A stretch of DNA of 54,322 bases from JABMRP01 sp964444795 (GCA_964444795.1 CAYUIQ010000022.1:1-54322), one strand, 5' to 3'. Counted from the stretch's first letter, positions 7,955-16,154 are shown. A program made the numbers and translations. The notes: generated by a model from the letters alone, not told the origin.

Positions 7955-8106
7955 TTCGGTTCGTTCATGGTGTCGCTACGGTCGCGTCCGTAGTCGAAGT
8001 CGTTCATGTCAGCGTCGACGTCTTTCAAGTACCGGCGCAACTTGCGATTGCCGGCTTTTTTGATCTGCCGCTTCAGTTCTCTCAGGAATCGCTTATCGTC
8101 GGGCAT
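7936..8106 (-). CDS. Small basic hypothetical protein
   Basis: A 56-residue protein beginning MPDDKRFLRELKRQIKKAGN, followed by RKLRRYLKDVDADMNDFDYG. The N-terminal half is strongly basic and helical, the C-terminal half acidic, so RNA or ribosome binding is plausible but unproven. It is on the array strand, and its last six codons and TGA stop lie inside the tRNA(TAA) gene at 7880-7954, so tRNA processing would cut the message at its 3' end. No family is recognised. Confidence 0.6.
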   Translation of the reverse strand: MPDDKRFLRELKRQIKKAGNRKLRRYLKDVDADMNDFDYGRDRSDTMNEPKPRYAK

Positions 8107-8139
8107 CGTCGTTCGTCTCTAAGGTTCAGGCTTTCCGAG

Positions 8140-8212
8140 TAGTCCTGGGTGGACTCGAACCACCGATCGTCTCCTTGTAGGGGAGCTGCCTTCGCCACTA
8201 GGCTACAGGACC
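8140..8212 (-). tRNA. tRNA-Val(TAC), C33
   Basis: Stem CTCC/GGAG with loop CCTACAA (anticodon TAC, C33). Acceptor GGTCCTG/CAGGACT, D stem GCC/GGC. Confidence 0.75.
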
Positions 8213-8225
8213 GTATTGATTGCAG

Positions 8226-8296
8226 TGGACCCACTCGGACTTGCACCGAGATTTCCGGCATGCGACGCCGGCGTCCTCCTGTTGGACGATGAGCCC
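8226..8296 (-). tRNA. tRNA-Ala(CGC)
   Basis: Stem CCGGC/GCCGG, loop GTCGCAT. Acceptor GGGCTCA/TGGGTCC with G3-U70. The T loop is TGCAAGT, lacking the usual TTC start. Confidence 0.78.
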
Positions 8297-8324
8297 ATTT
8301 CACGAGCAAAGGTTCGCTGCAAAG

Positions 8325-8396
8325 CACGCCCCCAAGGACTCGAACCCTGGCCAACTGGGTTGGAACCAGTCATGCCGCCAATTACACCAGGGACGT
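8325..8396 (-). tRNA. tRNA-Trp(CCA)
   Basis: Stem ACTGG/CCAGT, loop TTCCAAC, acceptor ACGTCCC/GGGGCGT, discriminator G. Confidence 0.88.
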
Positions 8397-8483
8397 AAAC
8401 TTTAGTGCTGACGACTCCATGCCGAGTTCCCACGGCCACTCCGCTACCGAAGCGAATTGTGTCGCTGCATCGATACCAAAAAG

Positions 8484-8568
8484 CGGAAGGCGAGGGACTC
8501 GAACCCCCAAGCGGCTCGCGCCGCCGCCTGTTTTCAAGACAGGTTCCTCATCCGGCCGGATGCCTTCC
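8484..8568 (-). tRNA. tRNA-Ser(TGA)
   Basis: Loop CTTGAAA in a CCTGT/ACAGG stem, long variable arm, acceptor GGAAGGC/GCCTTCC, discriminator G. Confidence 0.9.
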
Positions 8569-8573
8569 AGGAA

Positions 8574-8660
8574 GAATGACCAAGGTCCAAGCACCAATGA
8601 CCAAGAGCATGCCACCGCCACTGAGGATCATTGGTCATTCGGATTTGGTCATTGGCCATT
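8574..8660. repeat. Imperfect inverted repeat built from AATGACCAA units
   Basis: AATGACCAA occurs twice on the plus strand (8575-8605) and twice as its reverse complement (8628-8657), giving a long imperfect hairpin between tRNA-Ser and tRNA-Gln. It lacks coding signs. Confidence 0.65.
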
Positions 8661-8665
8661 CTCAG

Positions 8666-8740
8666 TTGCGGGGGCAGGAGTCGAACCTGCGGACACGTGG
8701 TTCAAAGCCACGTATTTCTACCGACAGAAACTACCCCGCA
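8666..8740 (-). tRNA. tRNA-Gln(TTG)
   Basis: Stem CGTGG/CCACG, loop CTTTGAA, acceptor TGCGGGG/CCCCGCA, T arm GCAGG TTCGACT CCTGC. Confidence 0.9.
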
Positions 8741-8753
8741 ATCCAACAATCAG

Positions 8754-8825
8754 AGGGACGGGTGGGACTCGAACCCACGCCCCGGTGCTTAACAGGCACC
8801 CGCTCTGCCGCTGAGCTACCGACCC
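8754..8825 (-). tRNA. tRNA-Asn(GTT)
   Basis: Stem GGTGC/GCACC, loop CTGTTAA, T arm GTGGG TTCGAGT CCCAC. The acceptor GGGTCGG/CCGTCCC has one T-T mismatch. Confidence 0.82.
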
Positions 8826-8833
8826 AAACACAA

Positions 8834-8894
8834 GAGTGCCACGACCAACGCCGCGTCTTATAAGGACGTCGCTCTCACCACTGAGCTACGCGCC
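8834..8894 (-). pseudogene. Truncated tRNA-Ile(TAT)-like gene without T arm
   Basis: The 5' half is normal: GGCGCGT, D arm AGCTCAGTGGTGAGAGC, loop CTTATAA in a CGTC/GACG stem. No T stem-loop follows. Instead the sequence GCGTTGGTCG appears, which resembles part of the palindromic insert seen in two other genes of the array. Confidence 0.55.
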
Positions 8895-8905
8895 AGCAGT
8901 GCAAG

Positions 8906-8978
8906 TAGGGCCGGCGGGAATCGAACCCACACCTGGCGGATTAAAAGTCCGCTGTGCTGCCTGTTACACCACGACCCC
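8906..8978 (-). tRNA. tRNA-Lys(TTT)
   Basis: Stem GCGGA/TCCGC, loop CTTTTAA, acceptor GGGGTCG/CGGCCCT. Confidence 0.87.
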
Positions 8979-9053
8979 ATGCTTGGCCGGGCGTATCTGT
9001 TTCAATCGACGTGCGTGCAACATCGTTCAGCTCCTTGTTGTTTAGTATTTCAG

Positions 9054-9125
9054 TGGTAGCCCTGAGAGTCGAACTCAGCACAACACGGTTATCAGCCGTG
9101 TCTGGACAACCGGCCCGCGACTACC
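9054..9125 (-). tRNA. tRNA-Ile(GAT)
   Basis: Stem ACACGG/CCGTGT, loop CTGATAA, acceptor GGTAGTC/GGCTACC. The D arm is unusual, with a GGGCCGGTTGTCC stretch. Confidence 0.8.
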
Positions 9126-9133
9126 GTGTCGAG

Positions 9134-9206
9134 TACCCCGTAGGGGAATCGAACCCCTGTTTGCGGATCGAAAGTCCGCCGTCCTGAGCCACTAGACGAA
9201 CGGGGC
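9134..9206 (-). tRNA. tRNA-Glu(TTC)
   Basis: Stem GCGGA/TCCGC, loop CTTTCGA, acceptor GCCCCGT/ACGGGGT, Glu-type D arm CGTCTAGTGG. Confidence 0.87.
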
Positions 9207-9233
9207 ATGTTCTGCGCGTACGCCGAGCGCAAG

Positions 9234-9305
9234 TGGACCGGGAGGCGCTCGAATCCTCGTCTCCTGGTTTTCAGCCAGGTGCTATGCCGTCTCAGCTACC
9301 GGTCC
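9234..9305 (-). tRNA. tRNA-Phe(GAA), first gene of the array
   Basis: Stem CCTGG/CCAGG, loop CTGAAAA, acceptor GGACCGG/CCGGTCC. It is the most upstream tRNA of the minus-strand array. Confidence 0.87.
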
Positions 9306-9324
9306 ATGTTCCGGTGATTGCACG

Positions 9325-9355
9325 AAAAAAGCCCGATGTCGCTTTGACACCGGGC
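9325..9355 (-). terminator. Rho-independent terminator just upstream of the tRNA array
   Basis: A 10-bp stem (9331-9340 with 9346-9355, one mismatch) is followed on the minus strand by six T residues. It lies only about 20 bases before the tRNA-Phe 5' end, so it either stops read-through from the creatininase-like gene or acts as an attenuator for the array. Confidence 0.75.
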
Positions 9356-9717
9356 GTGGAGGTAATCGTCCAGAGGGTAGCCAAGTGTCACAAGCGCAAA
9401 GGATGCCCGAGCGGCGTATTCGCCGAATAATCGGCTGTACGCGCTTGGCATCGCGGTTCGGCTTTGAAACTCGACCACAACGAAATCATCGGTCCTCTTC
9501 CTTCTGTTTGGGGCTGCGGTTGTCCCGGACAAAACATGAGTCCGAAACGTCCCTTACCCTCTCTATCGCCAATAGACGCGCGAACCCGTCAGAAAGTTCG
9601 CGGATTTTTCCCTCAAACCTGTCGGGCGGGAGCTTAGATGCCGGCACCTGGCGGTTTATTCCTAAAAAATCCGAAAACCGGACACCCGCCTCGGACGCGA
9701 ACGGCTGCGGAGTCCGG
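9356..9717. other. Intergenic region upstream of the tRNA array
   Basis: No gene is supported. This stretch precedes the array on the minus strand and is where an upstream array promoter would lie if transcription passes the terminator. I could not identify a convincing -35/-10 pair. Confidence 0.4.
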
Positions 9718-10500
9718 CTATACCAGCCACCAGTGCCCCGGGGCCACCGTCTCCAGGTTGAACGATCTCTGGTCCTCCGGCAGCGAGCCCAGCAACTCCT
9801 CGGCTTTCCGACCAATGGCCTCGGCCGCCAGCTCCACGTTTCGCCGGCCCACCTCAGCCGAGGCGTGCGTGCGAGGGTCCAAACCGCCAATCCCGGATGG
9901 AGGCTTCATGTCGAGGTTGATGGGGCCGTCGCCCAACTCGGACATGTCGACCAGATCGGGATAGAGAAACATCATATTCGACGTTTCCCATTTGGCCGCA
10001 TGATCCGAGGCCGATTCCGGCCCCCGGCTGAGCGTAATCTCCCAGAGCCCGATCCCCGCCACGGTGCCATCGGCCGTCACGGGCTCCAGCCCCTTGTTGA
10101 TCATGTCGATCTGCCCCCGGACGTTATGCCCCGAGACGCCGATGATGACACGATACCCGGTCCGCTTCAGGCGATTGAACAGGTCCGTCAGCACAGGCAC
10201 GAGGTGCTCTTGCCGGAATCCGTTATGAAAGTACACCGGTGGATAGACCACGCCGCCGAACTTCTCGGCGCACTTGACCAGAATCCCATGGGCCTTGATC
10301 GCGTCGTTGCCGAGCGGTAGATGAACTCCGTGCCACTCGATCAGGCCAAACGGCACGTACACCACTGGGAACTTGCGGCCGGCGGCTTCCAACTGGGCGG
10401 GTCGCATGAACTGCATTTGAACGTCGGGTGAGAGCCCACTTTGAATTGTGGCCTTCTCGTCAGATTGAACGTCGGCCGCGTCGGCGGCGCCCGCTGCCAT
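9718..10500 (-). CDS. Creatininase-family amidohydrolase, N-terminus probably lost
   Basis: About 260 residues of a creatininase (creatinine amidohydrolase, PF02633-type) protein. Conserved parts are PFGLIEWHGVHLPLGNDAI (metal-binding E/H/D), PPVYFHNG, VSGHN and NMMFLYPDLVDMS. The family uses two divalent metals to open cyclic amides; in planctomycetes many copies are secreted and uncharacterised. The frame continues upstream of the ATG at 10500 into sequence that codes better on the other strand. The ATG begins MAAGAADAADVQSDEK, which looks like the end of a signal peptide whose hydrophobic part is missing. The gene therefore appears truncated at the same point as the divergent beta-helix gene. 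Confidence 0.75.
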   Translation of the reverse strand: MAAGAADAADVQSDEKATIQSGLSPDVQMQFMRPAQLEAAGRKFPVVYVPFGLIEWHGVHLPLGNDAIKAHGILVKCAEKFGGVVYPPVYFHNGFRQEHLVPVLTDLFNRLKRTGYRVIIGVSGHNVRGQIDMINKGLEPVTADGTVAGIGLWEITLSRGPESASDHAAKWETSNMMFLYPDLVDMSELGDGPINLDMKPPSGIGGLDPRTHASAEVGRRNVELAAEAIGRKAEELLGSLPEDQRSFNLETVAPGHWWLV

Positions 10501-11542
10501 GGAAGACGTCGAGGTGGTGGTCCTGCGAATCAAGCATATCGACGAAGAGAACCACGTCGTAGTCTTCACCGGCGGAAGCTGGCGGCCGCTGACCTGGTCG
10601 AACGGGTACTACGTCGACAACGTCAAGGAGGGATTGGCCGCGCCGGGCGCGTGGTATCTGGATCGCAAGCAGGGCGTGCTCTATTATCATCCGCTGCCGG
10701 GTGAAGACATGACGAAGGTCGAGGTCACGGCGCCGGTTGCCGAGCAACTCGTCCGCTTGGAGGGCGACGTGGAAGCAGGGAAGCTCATTCAGGGCGTCAC
10801 GTTCCGCGGCATCACCTTCCGCCACACCACATGGACGATTCCCGAGACCGGCTACGCCCAGCCGCAGGCCGAGATCGTGCCGCCGGCCGCTTTCACGCCG
10901 ACGGGGCAACCGGCTGCCGGATCGAGCGATGCGAGTTCGCCAACCTGGGCGCTTGGGGTATCGAGCTGCGGCGCGGCTGCAAGGACAATGTAATCCTGCG
11001 GAAACACGGTCAGCCACAACAAGATCTCCGGCCCGTTCATGTGGGCAATCTCCGTAGGACGGCGATGGTCGTACTTCCCCTTGCCGCGAGCACGCGACAA
11101 TATCATCGAGTTCAACCATTGTCATCACGTGGGAACCGGCGTGCTCGGCTCGCACTGCGCGATCTATGCGCCGGGTACCTCGCCGGGCACGGTCATCCGC
11201 AACAACTACATCCACCACGTTTTTCACAGCGAGCGATGGAAAGGCGCCGGCGAAGGGATCATCCTCGACAACGGCTGCCGCGGGATCCTGGTGGAGAATA
11301 ACATTGTCCACGACGCCGTCTCGGGCGGATACGGCAGCAACTACAACTGCTACGGAAATATCATCCAGAAAAACATCCCCGCCCCCTCCACCCTCGCCGG
11401 CCTTCTCAGCATGGGCCTCATGGGTCTGGCCATCGCATGGCGACGGCGGAAGCGGCCGGTGCGACTTCCCGTTGGAGTGTACGCGGCAACAGCCCGGCGC
11501 TTGACACCACCAGCCGGAACGTCCAGAATTGACGCCATTTAG
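10499..11542 (+). pseudogene. Beta-helix repeat protein, truncated and frameshifted, with PEP-CTERM-like tail
   Basis: It reads as a right-handed parallel beta-helix protein of the pectate-lyase/inverting-repeat type: FTGGSWRPLTWSNGYYVDNV, then LIQGVTFRGITFRHTTW, then (in another frame, about 10905-10995) GCRIERCEFANLGAWGIELR, then back in the first frame VSHNKISGPF, DNIIEFNHCHHVGTG and VIRNNYIHHVFHSERW. Two compensating frameshifts bracket about 90 bp. The N-terminus is missing, and the helix runs abruptly into IPAPSTLAGLLSMGLMGL followed by AWRRRKR, a PEP-CTERM-like sorting tail. Decay, internal deletion or assembly error are all possible. Confidence 0.7.
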
Positions 11543-11662
11543 CCCAGTTTATCTGCACCCTGTCGACACGGGGCAAGAGCGTACCGCAGATTAGCTTTCT
11601 CGATGCGCGAGATGGCGTCTATGCGGAAGTAATTCCAAAAAGGTTCCCATAGGGACGAACCC

Positions 11663-14600
11663 ATGCCGGACTTTGTCGGTTCCATTACGCTGATTGCCCT
11701 CTGGGGGCTTGTCATCGCAACGATGTTGGCCCTGCAATCGCTACGGGTCTTCGATCGCGTGGCCCAATTGCGACCGCCGCTGATCCTCTTGATTCCCATC
11801 GAATTCGTAGCAATCGCGCTGGTCCTGCTTCAGATCATAGAGGATCTTCAGTTGACGCTAGCCGAATGGGGCGTTTCGAGCGGCCATTTGGATCGCTGGC
11901 TCGGGCAGTTAGCGTTTCCCGGAGCGGCACAAGTGACGTTCGTCGCCATGCTCGTGGTGCTGTTGATGGAGACGATTCGGATGTGCTACGCGCCGGTCGG
12001 GGAGTCGGCCGAATCGGAGGCCCAACAGCGCCGTTCGGCTTTGCTGATCGGGCTGCTCGTCGTCTGCATGATCCTCACCTTCACGCACCTGCAATGCTTC
12101 ATGCAGCCCGAAACGCTGACGCTAACCGCGTTGTTCGGCGAGGATACGCGATCCTGGTCGCTCGGCGCTCAGGTTCTACAGTTCGCTCTACTGTTCACCT
12201 TCGGGCTTGGACCGTTCCTTCTCTTGAGCATTTGTGCCGCTCGGTGCTCCAAGCGGTGGCCGACCCGAGAGTACTTGACGTCGGGCCATTACTCCTCCCT
12301 GGGCGCTGTCTTTTTCGCCGGCGCCGACATGCTTGTGACGCGAGCGATTGTGCTGCTTCGGGTATTCGGCGTAGCCCGAAACGCCGTGGCTTGCATTCGC
12401 GGCGGTCGACCCTTCGACGCGTCACGTGAGCTGAGCGCCGAAGCCGATAGCACCCCGCAGTCCGAGTCTACGGACTCGTTGGGAATCATCCGGAAGGCGG
12501 TGCGAGGCGGGCTGCTGTGTCAGTTTAACGCGACCTTGTGTTTCATGGCCTTCATCCCCCTTGCTTTGCTCTGGTTGCCGGTTACCAAGCCCTTTGGGTC
12601 CGAGTCTGTGTACCCACGCGGCATGACAATTTCCTGGTTCTTTACAGGTGTCCCTCTTGGATTCCTAACTGTGGAATGGCTGGCGCGTCGATATGGGGCC
12701 CCGCTCCGCTTGTTCTTTCCCCCGATTTGCTGGGGGTTAATCTTCGGTCCCTTTCTCCTATTCCCGGAGTGGTGGCGACCCTCACTGGCCCCGACCGGCC
12801 TCGCGTTCATGGAAGTGAGCCTGGATATGGCGGGAACCGTGTTGTCGGCAGTCTTGGCCACCACAGCGATGCAATTCCTCGCGGCAGCCTTGTTTTTTGT
12901 TCACTCGCGAACGGGGGAACACACAAACGTCAAGGATCCCGGGATATGGGATTGGATCGTAACGCGCGGAGGGCTCTTGTTCACGCCAATGATGCTCGCT
13001 GGACTCTTGTTCATCCCACTCTTCTGCGCGATGCTCGGTATCAGCCCCTATGAGCGGTCCGTAATGGCGCTGGGCAACAACATCCTCTGGGCCGGCCTTT
13101 GCGTATTCGTCGCGATCTTGTGCTCGGTGTTCATTCACAGCGACTGCCGAACACCAGGGGCGTTTCAGCACAAGATCGCGCCACGTGTTTTACGGAATCG
13201 CTGGACCGCCTTCTTCTGGTCGCTGTTTCTCTGCGGGGTCGCGGCAACCCCCTTGTTCTATCTCGATCGAATTGGAGTTTCCCGAGTTCGTCCGTACTTG
13301 CACCAACGTTGGAGTTATCAGTTGCCGCAAGGAGCCTCAGGGGAGGAACTGGTAGAGTTGATTCCCTCCACCACAGGCCCGTTTGTTCTGACAAGGAACA
13401 CCGCCAGAGCGATCGACGGAGAGTCCGGCCATCCGCTGTGGTGCCGAGACCTGGATGAACAGGACGGTTTTCGTGCCAGAGGATACCGGAGTATCCACTA
13501 TCCGGAAGCCAACACGCTGCTGGTCGAAGGAGTTCGAAGCGCAAAACTGCTGGACGTGACGACGGGCGAGATCACTTGGCGCTGGTTCGATCCCGGAAAG
13601 CTCGAAGACAAACCGACCGACCGACACTCGCCGTATCTCAATTCCGACGACGACGGCTTCCTGGTCTGGCCTTGGGGCGGACCGCGTCATGTCTACTCGG
13701 CGCGGCTCGGTTTCTTACCCTCGCCCGACGCGTCACCCTCCGCGCTACTCAAAGAGTATCCTATCGCAATCGAGCAAATCGAGGATTCGTTTCTCGTCGT
13801 TACCAATCGGGCGTTCTATCGATGGCACGACGAACGATGGGCCAAGACGCCGGCTCCTGAGGAGGTTGACGAGCACATCGGCGGGATGTTCTTGGGCGAC
13901 GATATCACACTAATACTCCGCGACAATGAACTGATTCTTCCCGGACACAAAGTGATTCTCTGGTTAGACAAAGAGTCGCTGGAAGTTCGCCACCGCCTGG
14001 AGCGCTCACCGAGCGGTTTGCTGAAAACGGCAATTCCGGTTGGCGAGTATTTGGTGTTGGAAAGCTGGTGGCGCGACCCCGCAGGAACCACGCTGTCGGC
14101 GATTGATCTGACCACGCGAACGACAGCCTGGACTCGCCCCCTCGGTGATATTTCGGGACCAGAGACCCGTTGGCTGGAAAGGCACGAGCGATTCATACCG
14201 GTGGCGAATAGGTATCTGGTCTTCCCCGAATCCGGAACATTCGGAACCGACACGAGTTACGCAATGCTGGAGGTCGACACGGGAAAGCTGCTTTGGCGGC
14301 ATTTCGCGTTTCGAGACGAGCGGTTCCGCGTAACACCCAACGGGCGACTCGTGCGACGCGGGCGTACACACGCTGTCGCTTACGACCTGCTCGATGGGAA
14401 AAGGATGTTCGAGCATTGGTTCGTGGCCATCGACGACCCGCGGCAGCCATCATCCTTTTCCACGGAATTCCGCAACGACCGATATCCGGTGACCGGGCTG
14501 GTGTTCCACAACGGACGCTGGATCTGGTGTGATGTGGGTGGCCGTATTCGATGCGCCGATCTGCCCATGACGCCGGATTCCCTGCATCCGGAATGGTCAG

Positions 14601-14707
14601 CAGACGCCCCGCAGCGAGCTACCCGGGGCTACTACTGCCCGCAAATCGCTGCGGGAATCCACGCGGCCGAGAGCAAGGGCGTCAGGGACCAGCGCCCTTC
14701 ACCATAG
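11663..14707 (+). CDS. Large membrane protein with C-terminal PQQ-type propeller
   Basis: A 1014-residue protein. The N-terminal half (about 1-540) has roughly ten to twelve hydrophobic segments, starting FVGSITLIALWGLVIATMLAL. The C-terminal half (about 560-1000) is soluble and has propeller-type repeats with W-G and D-x-x-T-G patterns (ITWRWFDPG, TGKLLWRHF, DVGGRIRCADL), like PQQ-binding beta-propellers. I do not recognise a named family. Start ATG at 11663 follows AGGGA. The next gene starts 62 bases after its stop and is also an integral membrane protein, so the two probably form an operon. The propeller would face the periplasm as a sensor or scaffold, which is inference. Confidence 0.8.
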   Translation: MPDFVGSITLIALWGLVIATMLALQSLRVFDRVAQLRPPLILLIPIEFVAIALVLLQIIEDLQLTLAEWGVSSGHLDRWLGQLAFPGAAQVTFVAMLVVLLMETIRMCYAPVGESAESEAQQRRSALLIGLLVVCMILTFTHLQCFMQPETLTLTALFGEDTRSWSLGAQVLQFALLFTFGLGPFLLLSICAARCSKRWPTREYLTSGHYSSLGAVFFAGADMLVTRAIVLLRVFGVARNAVACIRGGRPFDASRELSAEADSTPQSESTDSLGIIRKAVRGGLLCQFNATLCFMAFIPLALLWLPVTKPFGSESVYPRGMTISWFFTGVPLGFLTVEWLARRYGAPLRLFFPPICWGLIFGPFLLFPEWWRPSLAPTGLAFMEVSLDMAGTVLSAVLATTAMQFLAAALFFVHSRTGEHTNVKDPGIWDWIVTRGGLLFTPMMLAGLLFIPLFCAMLGISPYERSVMALGNNILWAGLCVFVAILCSVFIHSDCRTPGAFQHKIAPRVLRNRWTAFFWSLFLCGVAATPLFYLDRIGVSRVRPYLHQRWSYQLPQGASGEELVELIPSTTGPFVLTRNTARAIDGESGHPLWCRDLDEQDGFRARGYRSIHYPEANTLLVEGVRSAKLLDVTTGEITWRWFDPGKLEDKPTDRHSPYLNSDDDGFLVWPWGGPRHVYSARLGFLPSPDASPSALLKEYPIAIEQIEDSFLVVTNRAFYRWHDERWAKTPAPEEVDEHIGGMFLGDDITLILRDNELILPGHKVILWLDKESLEVRHRLERSPSGLLKTAIPVGEYLVLESWWRDPAGTTLSAIDLTTRTTAWTRPLGDISGPETRWLERHERFIPVANRYLVFPESGTFGTDTSYAMLEVDTGKLLWRHFAFRDERFRVTPNGRLVRRGRTHAVAYDLLDGKRMFEHWFVAIDDPRQPSSFSTEFRNDRYPVTGLVFHNGRWIWCDVGGRIRCADLPMTPDSLHPEWSADAPQRATRGYYCPQIAAGIHAAESKGVRDQRPSP

Positions 14708-14769
14708 TGCCACGCAGTGTCGGTGCGGCACGTGAACACTGGAAATCACACGGACGTTACGAGACAAAC

Positions 14770-15960
14770 ATGAACCAACAACCAACCGACTCCCCCGACG
14801 CCCAGGGCGCGTGGTTCTTTATCAAGAGCAACCACTCGTTTGCTTGGCTCTTCGGCCAACGCGGCTTCAAGCTGGGGCGATTCACGCTGATCCTCTTGCT
14901 CTGGTATGTAGCGGGCTACGCCATCTGTTCACAAGCTGGGTTACTGGTCCTTCCGGGCGACGACGTGGGGCTTATCGAGGATCCGGTCACATGGTCTTCG
15001 CTTGCGATGGACCTGCTGATGGTCGGTTCCCTGTTCTACTCCCTCGGAAGGCTGGATGCCCTGTTGCGGCGATTGCCGGGCATCTTGACGGTTTCGCGCG
15101 AAGCCGGACAGGACGAGAACTTGCGGGAGCGTATCGCGCGAGATGTCGCCTGGATTCGCAGTTTCGTGAGTCTGCGCGATAAGAACAGCCGGCGCTGGTA
15201 CGCCGGCTGGATGGCTACGATGGTCGTGCTGGTCTATGTTCTACAAGTCCACCTGCCGCTGTTTGCGCCGTCGACGCCCAAGTATTGGGGAACGAGTCCG
15301 GATTTCGGCATGGGCACGTATCTGTTTGCCACCCTTTGGACCACGTTTCACTTCGTCATCGTTATTGGCAACGTGCTGTGGTATGTGCTGAGTATGGGAT
15401 TTACCGTGTTTCCGGTGATTCACCGCTACGCCCGGAAAGGCGCCCTGGTGGTGATCCCGGTTACGCCAGACGGTAAGGGCGGCATGGCGGTGGTCGGGGA
15501 CTTCTCCTTCTCACTGACATTGGTAACCAGCAGTGGTATGATCTTTTGTGTCGCCTGGATCCTATGCATGGGCTTCAACCTATCCATGCAAATCGGGTTT
15601 CCGCTCTACTTGCTCCTGCTGGCGGCCATTTTCTTCGGACCGTTGCTTTCCGTCCACGGCGCGATGCGCGACGCGAAGCTCCGTGACCTCGACTGGTGGT
15701 CGACGCGATTTCGTGAAGAGTATTTCGCGCTCATGGCCGACGAAACGGCCTCGGCCGAAGGCAGCCGGCCGGACAATTCGACCGAATTCCGCGATCGAAT
15801 GAACCGTCTTGCTGACATCGACCAGCTCTACCGTCGCGTGGAAGCCATGCCGGTCTGGCCGTTCAATCTGGCGACGCTGGCCAGGTTCTTCACCATCGTC
15901 GTCCTCCCTCTCCTTGCCGTCGCCGCCCGAGTGTTGGCGACGATACTCTTGCCAGGCTGA
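14770..15960 (+). CDS. Integral membrane protein of unknown function
   Basis: A 396-residue protein with about six hydrophobic segments (FTLILLLWYVAGYAI, WMATMVVLVYVLQV, FVIVIGNVLWYVLSMGFTVF, MIFCVAWILCMGF, LYLLLLAAIFFGPLL, FFTIVVLPLLAVAARVLA). A soluble loop at residues 95-145 follows the second segment. The start at 14770 was chosen because sequence upstream in the same frame overlaps the preceding gene and lacks hydrophobic or conserved character. It is 62 bases downstream of the propeller membrane protein and 8 bases upstream of the next start, so it belongs to an operon. No family is recognised. Confidence 0.8.
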   Translation: MNQQPTDSPDAQGAWFFIKSNHSFAWLFGQRGFKLGRFTLILLLWYVAGYAICSQAGLLVLPGDDVGLIEDPVTWSSLAMDLLMVGSLFYSLGRLDALLRRLPGILTVSREAGQDENLRERIARDVAWIRSFVSLRDKNSRRWYAGWMATMVVLVYVLQVHLPLFAPSTPKYWGTSPDFGMGTYLFATLWTTFHFVIVIGNVLWYVLSMGFTVFPVIHRYARKGALVVIPVTPDGKGGMAVVGDFSFSLTLVTSSGMIFCVAWILCMGFNLSMQIGFPLYLLLLAAIFFGPLLSVHGAMRDAKLRDLDWWSTRFREEYFALMADETASAEGSRPDNSTEFRDRMNRLADIDQLYRRVEAMPVWPFNLATLARFFTIVVLPLLAVAARVLATILLPG

Positions 15961-15968
15961 GTAGCCGC

Positions 15969-16154
15969 GTGGCTTGCGGATCCGTCGTCGCCGGCAAGCA
16001 CACTCTGCCCGTTGTGCTGGTTGGAGGCAGGATCGGTGGTGCGGTGGTCTGTCTCGCACTCACGATGGTGGCCCTGGCCTCGCCGACAGAATTTCCCGGT
16101 GCGACCGGTTCGTTGACATCCGCCGAATTGTCCCATGGTGGTGCTTGGAGCAAT
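15969..16154 (+). CDS. Start of a secreted or membrane protein, cut by the assembly gap
   Basis: GTG at 15969 opens a frame eight bases after the previous stop: MACGSVVAGKHTLPVVLVGG, then RIGGAVVCLALTMVALASP, a long hydrophobic segment like a signal peptide or anchor. It runs without a stop for 62 codons into the N gap. The remainder is not in the window, so function is unknown. Confidence 0.45.

Noticed and set aside
8430..8480. A further tRNA gene between Trp and Ser(TGA)
   Set aside because: The minus strand has a D-arm-like stretch (AGCGGAGTGGCCGTGGG) but no T arm or acceptor partner. Too weak to call.
4663..9305. Many short protein frames across the tRNA and RNA region
   Set aside because: They translate T-arm and anticodon sequences (recurring G-x-E-P and S-N-P patterns) and vanish once the tRNA genes are drawn.
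11663..14707. A PQQ-dependent alcohol dehydrogenase
   Set aside because: The propeller-like repeats lack the disulfide ring, PQQ-binding and calcium-binding residues of those enzymes, and half of the protein is membrane-spanning.
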